Source: Bacteroidaceae bacterium (GTDB taxonomy: Bacteria; Bacteroidota; Bacteroidia; Bacteroidales; Bacteroidaceae). From it: 64,000 nt of DNA. The stretch is from positions 40,640 to 104,639 of the forward strand of contig JAFUAH010000017.1 in the NCBI GenBank assembly GCA_017464345.1, given 5' to 3'. The translations under genes and the position numbers were made by a program. Below are positions 23,960 through 31,920 of the stretch, one piece after another (position 1 is the first letter of the stretch; each line of letters begins with the position of its first letter). Under the pieces are notes generated by a model. The model saw nothing but the letters and a program-made list of their open reading frames with translations. It did not search any database and was not told the DNA's origin.

Positions 23960-24835
23960 ATGAAAGTAGGACTGATACAACAGACATGCACGGCCGACGT
24001 AGAGGCCAACAAACAGAAACTGGCACGGAACATTGCCGACGTGGCGCGGCAGGGCGCAGAGCTGGTGGTGCTACAGGAACTGCACAACTCGCTCTACTTC
24101 TGTCAGGTGGAGTCGGTCGATAACTTCGACCTGGCCGAGCCCATCCCTGGCCCCTCAACCGATTTTTACAGCCAATTGGCACGGGAGCACGCCATCGTAC
24201 TCGTCACGAGCCTCTTCGAGCGTCGCGCTGCCGGTCTTTACCACAACACGGCCGTCGTCTTCGAGCGCGACGGAAGCATCGCAGGCAAGTACCGCAAGAT
24301 GCACATCCCCGACGACCCAGCCTACTACGAAAAGTTCTACTTCACCCCCGGCGACCTCGGTTTCCGCCCCATCGAGACCTCCGTGGGCCGCCTGGGCGTG
24401 CAGGTGTGCTGGGATCAGTGGTATCCCGAGGGTGCACGCCTGATGGCTCTTGCCGGAGCCGACTTGCTCATCTACCCCACGGCCATCGGCTATGCTGCCG
24501 AGGACACGCCCGAGGAGCAAGAACGCCAGCGCGAAGCCTGGACACTGGTACAGCGCGGACATGCCGTAGCTAACGGTCTGCCCGTCATCGCAGTCAATCG
24601 AGTTGGTCACGAGCCCGACCCCAGCGGGCAGACATCTGGCATACAGTTCTGGGGCAGCAGTTTCATCGCCGGTCCTCAGGGCGAACTCATCTACCGCGCC
24701 TCAAACGAAAAGGAGGCCAATGCCGTTATCGACATCGACCTCCTTCGTTCCGAACAGGTACGCCGCTGGTGGCCCTTCCTGCGCGACCGCCGCATTGAAA
24801 CTTTCGGTGACCTCACAAGACGCTACCTTGACTAA
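23960..24835 (+). CDS. aguB: N-carbamoylputrescine amidase
   Basis: A 291-residue nitrilase-superfamily enzyme that hydrolyses N-carbamoylputrescine to putrescine, CO2 and ammonia. The catalytic triad is Glu40 (VLQELHNS), Lys113 (GKYRKMHIPDD) and Cys150 (VQVCWDQWYPE). The start is the conserved MKVGLIQQTC at 23960. The frame is open upstream to 23873 through a repeat element, but this extension is not expected in the protein. It is on the same strand as aguA, 165 bp away. Confidence 0.95.
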   Translation: MKVGLIQQTCTADVEANKQKLARNIADVARQGAELVVLQELHNSLYFCQVESVDNFDLAEPIPGPSTDFYSQLAREHAIVLVTSLFERRAAGLYHNTAVVFERDGSIAGKYRKMHIPDDPAYYEKFYFTPGDLGFRPIETSVGRLGVQVCWDQWYPEGARLMALAGADLLIYPTAIGYAAEDTPEEQERQREAWTLVQRGHAVANGLPVIAVNRVGHEPDPSGQTSGIQFWGSSFIAGPQGELIYRASNEKEANAVIDIDLLRSEQVRRWWPFLRDRRIETFGDLTRRYLD

Positions 24836-24883
24836 TCCCGTCTTCTTAAATACCCATACTCTTCCTCTGGGCCTCGCATGAGG

Positions 24884-25255
24884 TCATCGGGCAGCGATGC
24901 ACTCTATCTCCACCAGTGCGCCTTTGGGCACTGCCTTTACGGCAAATGCACTGCGGGCAGGATAGGGCTCGCTGAAGAACTCGCTATAGACCTCGTTCAT
25001 GGCAGTAAAGTCCGCAATGTCCGCCAGCAGTACGGTCGTCTTCACCACGTTCTGCATCCCGAGTCCTGCGGCCTCCAGTATGGCCCGGGCATTTGTGAGT
25101 GCCTGACGTGTCTGGGCACTGATACCCTCCGGCATCTTGCCCGTCGTCGGGTCGATGGGCAACTGTCCACTGGCAAATACCATACCGTTCACTTCAATCC
25201 CCTGGCTGTACGGCCCGATAGCCGCCGGTGCCTTCTCTGTCTTAATTGCTTTCAT
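24884..25255 (-). CDS. ridA: RidA family enamine/imine deaminase
   Basis: RidA (123 residues, trimeric) hydrolyses reactive 2-aminoacrylate formed by PLP enzymes. Signature segments: AIGPYSQGIEVNG, FASGQLPIDP, NVVKTTVLLADI, and YPARSAFAV with the substrate-binding Arg. It follows vsr by 6 bp on the same strand, an unusual pairing that likely reflects insertion of the defence genes next to a housekeeping gene. Confidence 0.95.
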   Translation of the reverse strand: MKAIKTEKAPAAIGPYSQGIEVNGMVFASGQLPIDPTTGKMPEGISAQTRQALTNARAILEAAGLGMQNVVKTTVLLADIADFTAMNEVYSEFFSEPYPARSAFAVKAVPKGALVEIECIAAR

Positions 25256-25261
25256 TGTTAT

Positions 25262-25831
25262 TTATTTTTTAGGTGTCGAATATCCCATTCCGGGCTCTGC
25301 TGCCATCGGCAACGTTTCTTCCTCTATGACATACCGCGTGGAGTGGTCTTGCAGATAGATGCAATTCAGTGTATATTCAAGCGACTGCAGCGTCCGTTCC
25401 CGCAATCGTGGGCGCAGTTCGCACTCCCAGACCGTTATGCAGTGCCACCCCATCTCTCGCAGTCGTTTTCGTTCCTCCGCATCCCGTTCCTGATTACGCC
25501 GAATCTTCTGCACCCAAAAGTCGCGGTTCGTCTTCGGAATCTTGCAGCATTCCGAACTCTCAATTATGCATTGTGTAATCGGCCCTGCCGCTTCGCTCGT
25601 CGAAGAACTATACATTGTGAATTGAATATTATGTCCATGCCAAAAGCATCCATTCACGAAGATACACGTCCGGTATCTTTTAAGCACCAAGTCAGGATGC
25701 CCCGGCAACCTCGGCGAGTTCAGTCGATAGCGGAATCCCCTACTCCACAGCCACCGCCTCACCACCATCTCCGGTTTCGTATCCTTCGAATGTATAGCGG
25801 CCATATTTCGTGAACGCTGTTCGCTTGTCAT
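25262..25831 (-). CDS. vsr: Very short patch repair endonuclease Vsr, with insert
   Basis: Vsr nicks DNA 5' of the T in T:G mismatches that arise by deamination of 5-methylcytosine at Dcm-type sites. Motifs: RSRNMAAIHSKDTKPE, LPGHPDLVL with the catalytic Asp47, and FVNGCFWHGH with His65; WECELRP lies near the end. The protein is 189 residues, longer than the usual 140-155, because about 26 residues (IQFTMYSSSTSEAAGPITQ and following) sit between HGH and the PKTNRDFW segment, encoded by a repeat element. The start is ATG 25831; TTG 25834 is possible. It fits the nearby Dcm-type methyltransferase. Confidence 0.92.
   Translation of the reverse strand: MTSEQRSRNMAAIHSKDTKPEMVVRRWLWSRGFRYRLNSPRLPGHPDLVLKRYRTCIFVNGCFWHGHNIQFTMYSSSTSEAAGPITQCIIESSECCKIPKTNRDFWVQKIRRNQERDAEERKRLREMGWHCITVWECELRPRLRERTLQSLEYTLNCIYLQDHSTRYVIEEETLPMAAEPGMGYSTPKK
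25552..25628 (-). repeat. In-frame modular element inside vsr
   Basis: Arms are CAATTCACAATG-like and its inverse (CACAATGCATAATTG) around the 33-bp centre at 25575-25607 shared with the element upstream of aguB. The reading frame stays open across it and adds about 26 residues in a surface region next to the zinc/active-site segment. Confidence 0.75.
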
Positions 25832-25914
25832 CAATGTCGCAATTGCTCTATATACTTATCAAAATCAGACAAACACATCCTATTTTGTTACCCCCTATTG
25901 CACCCCGGCCTCGA

Positions 25915-26070
25915 CTATTTCTCGTTGTTCAATATAATCAGGGCTGCAAGCACACCAAGTACCCACCCCACACACGTCAAGATAAAAACGATGAGCACTG
26001 AACCACATCCTTTGTCACAAACCGCCAACGGTGAAAAGAAAACGGACAATATCACTCGTAAACAAGACAT
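25915..26070 (-). CDS. YqaE/Pmp3 family small membrane protein
   Basis: A 51-residue protein with start ATG at 26070 and stop TAG at 25915-25917. It begins MSCLRVILSVFFSPLAVCDK and has two hydrophobic segments, the second ending GWVLGVLAALIILNN. The FFSPLAV and GWVLG-like features match the YqaE/Pmp3 (UPF0057) family of stress-linked membrane peptides. It lies in the defence island between vsr and a broken gene. Confidence 0.8.
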   Translation of the reverse strand: MSCLRVILSVFFSPLAVCDKGCGSVLIVFILTCVGWVLGVLAALIILNNEK

Positions 26071-26184
26071 TATATAATGTATTTATTATTATGAAATGGT
26101 GACAAACTTACAAATCTATTTCAGTTGGTTCTTTTCATAGTGAAAAAATACTTATTACAATTGCAACTTTGCAACTTTTGAGGC

Positions 26185-26848
26185 TTAAATAATATTCACC
26201 TCTAAGCCCAACTTCATTACAGAAGAAATCATACGCAACAGTTTGCATTTGTCTTTCGTCTGACCCGGCACTGTCACCCACTTGTTCTTATCTACCTGCA
26301 CCTGTCCGTTATACAATTTGGAGTATGTTATAATGGGCTTTCCTAAAAAATCCATTTCTTTTCTGGCAATATTTTCCACCCCTATTTTTCCAAATGCTTT
26401 CGAGAAGAGAATCGATAGGATTCTCGCCAGCCACGAAAGTCCTGTCTGGGAATTGCACCAACAACTTGTTGTCCTTTTTCCTACCCGAGTTTTTTATCCC
26501 CAGTTTTTGCGTGATGAAGTCATCTCCGATTTCCACTTCCATGTTTAGCCCTAACTGTTTCGCTATGGAACGCAGTTGCAGGTATTTTTCAGAAGTACCA
26601 CCCGACAATATTACGTACCACCCATTTCCGAGGTCCTCTGTTTTTTTTTGATATTTAGGGTAGGTTTCTTTACTCAGCAAAGGGTAAATCCCCACTTTTA
26701 AGTTAATTTGGGGATAAAGACTGCTATCAATTTTTTTCAATACATCCAAATAGGTATGCTTCACTCTATTGTAGCAAATAACCTCACCATCAGGCATGCT
26801 AACTCTCAGTAGCCTTGGTTTTTCGCGTTGTCTAAGGTCATCCTCCAT
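26185..26848 (-). pseudogene. Unknown restriction-linked gene with a frameshift
   Basis: The frame from 26848 runs into another frame near 26380. Removing one base from the A5 run (minus strand, 26389-26385) would join SIWK to IGVENIARKEMDFLGKP and give one protein of about 220 residues ending at 26185. The intact-looking part (LRVSMPDGEVICYNRV, GGTSEKYLQLRSIAKQLGL) is not a family I recognise. It follows the EcoRII-type endonuclease gene on the same strand and may belong to that system. The frameshift could be a true mutation, a homopolymer sequencing error or phase variation. Confidence 0.55.
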
Positions 26849-26987
26849 AAGTTTATTCTTTATATAAGTTCAATATGTATTCGTATGAGATTAAATCCCT
26901 TAGTTGCATCTTTGTTCGATAGATTCAATGGTTAAGAGTTCGTTCCTGAGTGTGTCCGCATTGTATCGTTGTTCTGAAAGAGGGGCA

Positions 26988-28166
26988 CTAATTTTGACGC
27001 TCCCTAACCATTCCTATGAACTCAGACAAACACATTATGTTATCATGAAATTCCGGTAGGAAAAGGGACTTGTTGTCTTTTGGTACAACTAGAGTCAATC
27101 GTTCATCTCTCATTTCCTGCAATTGGTTTCGAGTAACACCGCGTTGCAAGGTAAACAAGTGCTTATTGGGAATTCGGTCTGCTTCGTTTAGAACCTGCCG
27201 CCAGCGGTCTTTGCATGTGGTTTTAGCACCAAGCATCGTCAGTTTATCAGAAGGAAACATGAAGTTGTGATAACTCTGCCCGTCAGGAAATATAAAGTCT
27301 GGTTTTTTATTGTTCTCTGTGACAACCTGTTCATCAAACCTCAGATGTGAAGCAGTAAATATTTCTGCCAAATGATGCTCTAAAGACTTTCCAGCGCGAG
27401 ATTTTCTCCTATTCAGGATTGAATTTGAGAATTCAACAAGACTTTGGCAGTTTTCAAATGGTTTAGTGAAAACGGGACGATATATTTTCTCTTCTAACCC
27501 ACGGAATAACTGATATTCGGCATCTGTCCATTCCATGATAATGCTATCGGATTTTTCTGAGATGAAACGTTCTGTATAACCATTAGCAGCAATTATGCAC
27601 TTGCGCACAAATTTTGCAATTTCTGTTGTGTCTGGAAAGTCCGTGTGCTCATTGATGAAGACCATGAAATCATTTTCTAATCTCTGATTAGGAGATATAG
27701 AGGCAGTCACCTTGTCAATCACTTGATTTCCCTTTGTAACATCAAGGCTGAAAGAGTCCATGAAACTCTCAATATTGTCTTGATTCGACAATACATAAGC
27801 GAAATATTCACCCTCGCTGTTTTTTGTCATGATTTGCAGGCTGCCAATGTATTCCTCGCAAAGAAATTCAAAGCCATTCCCAAATCGTGTCAGTCTATAT
27901 TCATTTCGGGTTCCTACACCATAGTATATTGCACGACTTTTAGTTTTGATAAGACCTTTCTGCCAATCAACTTCTACAAAGTTTTCTTTATTCGAGCCCT
28001 TCTCACCAGGCTCGTCAAAGAACATCTTGTAACATGGCTTCGCAAACGTAAATCCGTACTGGTGTCCACCTGTCGCCCCTACATCATTTGGAGTGATGTA
28101 GTGACAATATGCGTATACCGATTCATGAACCAGTTGTATTGCTTCTTGTAAACTTTCCTCTATCAT
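26988..28166 (-). CDS. EcoRII-type type II restriction endonuclease
   Basis: A 392-residue protein whose C-terminal half matches the EcoRII catalytic domain: GKSLEHHLAEIF, NKKPDFIFPDGQ and LGAKTTCKDRWRQVLNEAD form a PD-(D/E)XK core, followed by KHLFTLQRGVTRNQLQEM and LTLVVPK. The N-terminal half is the likely effector domain. EcoRII cuts CCWGG, which is also the usual Dcm target, and the adjacent Dcm-type methyltransferase supports this specificity (inferred). The start at 28166 lies 2 bp after the methyltransferase stop, so the two are coupled. AT-rich codon use suggests acquisition. Confidence 0.88.
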   Translation of the reverse strand: MIEESLQEAIQLVHESVYAYCHYITPNDVGATGGHQYGFTFAKPCYKMFFDEPGEKGSNKENFVEVDWQKGLIKTKSRAIYYGVGTRNEYRLTRFGNGFEFLCEEYIGSLQIMTKNSEGEYFAYVLSNQDNIESFMDSFSLDVTKGNQVIDKVTASISPNQRLENDFMVFINEHTDFPDTTEIAKFVRKCIIAANGYTERFISEKSDSIIMEWTDAEYQLFRGLEEKIYRPVFTKPFENCQSLVEFSNSILNRRKSRAGKSLEHHLAEIFTASHLRFDEQVVTENNKKPDFIFPDGQSYHNFMFPSDKLTMLGAKTTCKDRWRQVLNEADRIPNKHLFTLQRGVTRNQLQEMRDERLTLVVPKDNKSLFLPEFHDNIMCLSEFIGMVRERQN

Positions 28167-28168
28167 GA

Positions 28169-29458
28169 TTATACCTCCATAGTTTTTACGATTTGTTCTG
28201 ATACGGCTGTTATCAAAGGGACTACAACCGAGTTTCCACATTGGCGATAGGCTTGGACATCAGACACTTGGTTAAGGCGATATTCATCAGGATACCCCAT
28301 CAAACGCGCACACTCTCTTGGCGACAGGCGTCTAGGATTCTTGCCCCTTTGTGGGATTAAGATTTCAGAACCATCCTTATAATATCTTGCGCTCAACGTG
28401 CGAGATATGCCGTTCTTATCGACAAGCCCAAAGCCGAACCCGTTGCCCTTGGCTTTATGCTTTTCTGCATAGTTCTGCAGATATGTCCAAAGTTTATCAC
28501 TTAGGGTGTATTTCTCATCCACTCTCTTATCTAAAATCTCTGCAATAGTTCGTTTCGTACTAGGTGACTGTGGGAATGAGAATTGTTCTTCCCCATGATA
28601 CCGTCTACGATCAAACCCGACAATCATAATGCGCTCACGATGCTGGGGCACATAACCCTGTCCGTCCAAAACTTGGAAATGAATGGAGTAATCCAGTTCT
28701 TCCAGAGTTTCGCGAATTACGCGGAAAGTATTTCCCTTATCATGCGAGGCGAGGTTTTTCACATTCTCTAAATAAAAGGCTTTGGGGCGATGGCGGCTTA
28801 TAATGTCTGCCACATCAAAGAACAACGTTCCCTGTGTCTTGTCTTTGAAACCAGTTTCGCGCCCAAGGCTTTTCTTTTTGCTTACACCAGCTATGGAAAA
28901 AGGCTGACAAGGGAAGCCAGCACAAAGAATATCAAATTGTTGGGGAATAAAACTTTTCGTAACTTCCTTTGTGATGTCGCCAAAAGGCATTTCACCGAAG
29001 TTTGCAAAATAGGTCTGCTGGGCATACTTATTCCACTCCGACGAGAACACGCATTTCCCGCCTTGGCGTTGCATGGCAATTCTAAATCCGCCCATTCCGG
29101 CAAATAAATCGATGAATGTAAAACGCGGTTGATGGGGGGCAGGGAAAGGCACTTCGAAGAAATCCCGGAAAAAATAATATCTTCCAGGCTCTTCTGCAAC
29201 TTGCCCCACAAAGTCTTCCGTTATTTCTTCATCAAACGCTCCGCCATGTTCCTTTTTATCTTCCAAAAACTGCTGGATGGCTCTAATAATGGAGACTTTC
29301 TTATTGTCGTCCGCCTCCATTCCCCCATTGTGAAGAAACTGGCTCAATATAGCCAAATGATTCTCATACGACGTTTCACCGTAGATTTTCACGCCATCCT
29401 TTTCGTCCACCTCTTCGGGGAAGTCCGTGAGTTTTAAGTCCTTTATTTTCTTTACCAT
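28169..29458 (-). CDS. DNA cytosine-5 methyltransferase (Dcm type)
   Basis: A 429-residue C5 methyltransferase. Motif I is FIDLFAGMGGFRIAM, motif IV GFPCQPFSIAG with the catalytic Cys184, motif VI ENVKNL, motif VIII PQHRERI, motif IX RECARLMGYP and motif X QCGNSVVVPLI. A long N-terminal region (about 110 residues) is as in Dcm and M.EcoRII, consistent with protection of CCWGG. The start is ATG 29458; the GTG at 29461 overlaps the stop of the upstream AIPR gene (TAGTGATG), so translation is coupled. It protects against the EcoRII-type enzyme, and its mC-to-T products are the substrate of Vsr. Confidence 0.95.
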   Translation of the reverse strand: MVKKIKDLKLTDFPEEVDEKDGVKIYGETSYENHLAILSQFLHNGGMEADDNKKVSIIRAIQQFLEDKKEHGGAFDEEITEDFVGQVAEEPGRYYFFRDFFEVPFPAPHQPRFTFIDLFAGMGGFRIAMQRQGGKCVFSSEWNKYAQQTYFANFGEMPFGDITKEVTKSFIPQQFDILCAGFPCQPFSIAGVSKKKSLGRETGFKDKTQGTLFFDVADIISRHRPKAFYLENVKNLASHDKGNTFRVIRETLEELDYSIHFQVLDGQGYVPQHRERIMIVGFDRRRYHGEEQFSFPQSPSTKRTIAEILDKRVDEKYTLSDKLWTYLQNYAEKHKAKGNGFGFGLVDKNGISRTLSARYYKDGSEILIPQRGKNPRRLSPRECARLMGYPDEYRLNQVSDVQAYRQCGNSVVVPLITAVSEQIVKTMEV

Positions 29459-29460
29459 CA

Positions 29461-31482
29461 CTAACTTCTGAATCCTAATTCTATTGCCTTTTCTACGATT
29501 TTTAGGGCAAACTGCGCCTGTTTAAGTGACGAGATTTCGCGCCCACGAGACTTCATGGTACCAAAATTGAAAGCGGCCTTGCGCTCAATTGGAGTCAATT
29601 GGTTGTGGGCCTTTGCCCATTGAGCAAGTCCGAACCAATAGTTAGGCTCTATCTCTATGGCCTTCTCTACACATTGCTTTTGAGCCTCGTTCAAGTATGT
29701 ACCATCCTCATTGGTGTCGGGCTGCATCAATTCGTCACCAAATTTTTCTATTTCTCCCAATTTTAACTTCAACTTATTCCAACAATCTGGTTTCTTCGTC
29801 CACTCACCCACATTGGAAGATTGATTACCTCCTCCAGTGGAGTTTGTCAAGTGGTTCCAAACGAGGGGGATTAGTTCTTCCACCATTTTCAGTACTTCGG
29901 GTTGCACAGACTGATGTTCCCAAATGTAGGTGAGGTCGAGATTCTTGTCAGAAAGGAAGGAAATTGAGGCCAAAATATATGCATTCATATTTGCCTTATA
30001 ACCACCCAAATTTTGAGCGTTTACCAGCGAGTCAATGGCATTAAAGAGAATGCACTTCGCTACCATGTTCTTGTAGTATGCAGCCGTTATGGTTGGATTT
30101 TCCTTCTTTATTTCTTTTGAAAAAAGATTGTAATTTTTCTCTGCGCCTCGTGCCACATCAAACGGACGTTGTTTCCAGGAAAAATCGTACTTAGCAATGT
30201 CGGTCTTTGTGATTTTCTGCTTCTTGGGATATTCCACCTTGAAACTCTTTTCGTTGAATCCGCTGAGCTGAGCCAACTGGTCAAGATACTGACCGCGTGT
30301 GCGTTCGAAATACCACTTGCAAATGGGTTTGTTGTTGCCATTTGGCACCCACTCTTGACGGCTGAACTTCTCCATATCCACCAGATAGGGGTCGTTAGCC
30401 GAGAGGTCGGACTCCTTGATGGCAGTCTGCCTATTGGCTGAGATGGAAATGGTCTTGATGAGTTCGTCGTCATGCTCTGCGTCACGAATCACACTGATCT
30501 TCATGGGAACAAACACCTTGCTCAGGTCAACGGTTTTGTCTGTCATGGAGGCTGCAATGGAGGCCGTAGTTTGGCCACCATTCACAATTTGCCAATCGTA
30601 AAGGCGCGTGATGTAGAGCATTCCATCTACCTCCTTGGTTTCAATCTCACTGGCAGTGGTGGAGATGCCGTTATTATAAGAAAAGAACATATCAGGACAA
30701 TCGCGCAAGGTTTTGCGAATCTGCTTATTTACTTTTCCCTTGAACTGGAGAAATGTACGAACATTCTTTTCCAAAAGTACCTGCTGATACTTTTTATAAA
30801 TCTTTGCCAACGTCTGCCCAGGGATAATGGCCAAATACGCATCGACAAACAAGTTTTGGTCGCTCATCTTCAAGCATTGTAACTCCGTATTGTAGGAGGT
30901 GGGAAAATCTATCTCCACTTTCTCCTTGCCCGCACGGATGTTATGCTGCTGATAAACACGTTGCATGTCCCACACATTGAATTCTGTGACATACGAGCCG
31001 TCGTCGCTTTCCACAGAAGCCGGAACAGCCGAGGGGTCGGTGAGGCCGTCGGTAATGACATAGATGCGCAATTGTTTTATCTGCCCTTTGCTGCTTTGCA
31101 CCAATTGAGCCACCTCCACAATCTCATCGCTAGGTTTCAAATCCTTTTCCTTGAATAATTGTCCATTGGTGGCCTCGCGATGGAAAGCAATCAAGTAATT
31201 AAAACCTTGCTGCACCTTGTTGTTGTTTACCTTACCAAGGGGATTGTCGGCCTTTATCAGATAAAAAAGGTCGAGTGATTCGGCCTCGTCGTTGTAGTCA
31301 TAGGCAGTGATACGAGCCCTTGTCTTCTGGAAAGCACAAATCTCAGGATTGTTTACCTCCCCGTTGTCCTCCATATATTCCAGGATACCGATGGCCAGTT
31401 CCAACTCGTAGTCTGTGCCGTTCATCTCTGCGGACAGACGGATGTTGTCTATAAAATCCTTAGCAAATTCTTTTATGTCCAT
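29461..31482 (-). CDS. AIPR-family abortive infection protein
   Basis: A 673-residue AIPR protein, a family linked to phage resistance and often beside restriction-modification genes. Recognisable segments: FFSYNNGISTTASEI, WQIVNGGQTTASIAAS, and ISANRQTAIKESDLSANDPY. No signal peptide or transmembrane segment is seen. It is the first gene of the AIPR-methyltransferase-endonuclease operon. A TATATTTG box (plus-strand 31510-31517) lies upstream, with no clear -33 box. Its precise action is not known. Confidence 0.88.
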   Translation of the reverse strand: MDIKEFAKDFIDNIRLSAEMNGTDYELELAIGILEYMEDNGEVNNPEICAFQKTRARITAYDYNDEAESLDLFYLIKADNPLGKVNNNKVQQGFNYLIAFHREATNGQLFKEKDLKPSDEIVEVAQLVQSSKGQIKQLRIYVITDGLTDPSAVPASVESDDGSYVTEFNVWDMQRVYQQHNIRAGKEKVEIDFPTSYNTELQCLKMSDQNLFVDAYLAIIPGQTLAKIYKKYQQVLLEKNVRTFLQFKGKVNKQIRKTLRDCPDMFFSYNNGISTTASEIETKEVDGMLYITRLYDWQIVNGGQTTASIAASMTDKTVDLSKVFVPMKISVIRDAEHDDELIKTISISANRQTAIKESDLSANDPYLVDMEKFSRQEWVPNGNNKPICKWYFERTRGQYLDQLAQLSGFNEKSFKVEYPKKQKITKTDIAKYDFSWKQRPFDVARGAEKNYNLFSKEIKKENPTITAAYYKNMVAKCILFNAIDSLVNAQNLGGYKANMNAYILASISFLSDKNLDLTYIWEHQSVQPEVLKMVEELIPLVWNHLTNSTGGGNQSSNVGEWTKKPDCWNKLKLKLGEIEKFGDELMQPDTNEDGTYLNEAQKQCVEKAIEIEPNYWFGLAQWAKAHNQLTPIERKAAFNFGTMKSRGREISSLKQAQFALKIVEKAIELGFRS

Positions 31483-31640
31483 ATAGTTAGTTTAATTATT
31501 TCTCGCCTACAAATATACAAATAATGTTTGGGATTTTGCGTCTATTTGCCATTTCTTTTTTATTTCCTACCTATTTCGTTTCCTCAATTATAAAGCGGTG
31601 GATGGCAATCTTCTATAGGGGGGCATTGAACAATCCCGTT

Positions 31641-31905
31641 TTGCCATAAGGACGACGGGGGCTGGTCATAAGGACGATAGGACTCTGTCATAAGGATGAC
31701 GAAGGTCTGTCATAAGGATGATGGAGGCTGGTCATTAATAATGGCAAACGAGAGGCATTAATAATGCGAGGACAAAGGCATTAATAATGCGAGAATGGCG
31801 ACATTAATAATGCGAAGACTACAACATCATAATGCGGAGGATGGGGCATCATAATGCGAGGACGCTGGCATTAGTATCCTCTGGATGTGGCGTTAGGGAG
31901 TATGG
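31641..31905. repeat. Degenerate tandem array of 22-24 bp units
   Basis: About twelve imperfect units follow one another. The first four read TCATAAGGAYGAY, the middle ones CATTAATAATGCGAGGA (holding the palindrome GCATTAATAATGC), later ones CATCATAATGCGGAGGA, then decay. Units are 22-24 bp and drift gradually along the array. It fills most of the gap between the GH89 gene and the AIPR operon. The remaining 31483-31640 holds the AIPR leader and no gene. Confidence 0.8.
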
Positions 31906-31920
31906 GGGCTAAGATTGGGG

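Noticed and set aside
24878-25813. 311-residue plus-strand frame across ridA and vsr
   Set aside because: RidA and Vsr on the minus strand have complete family motifs, while this frame has none.
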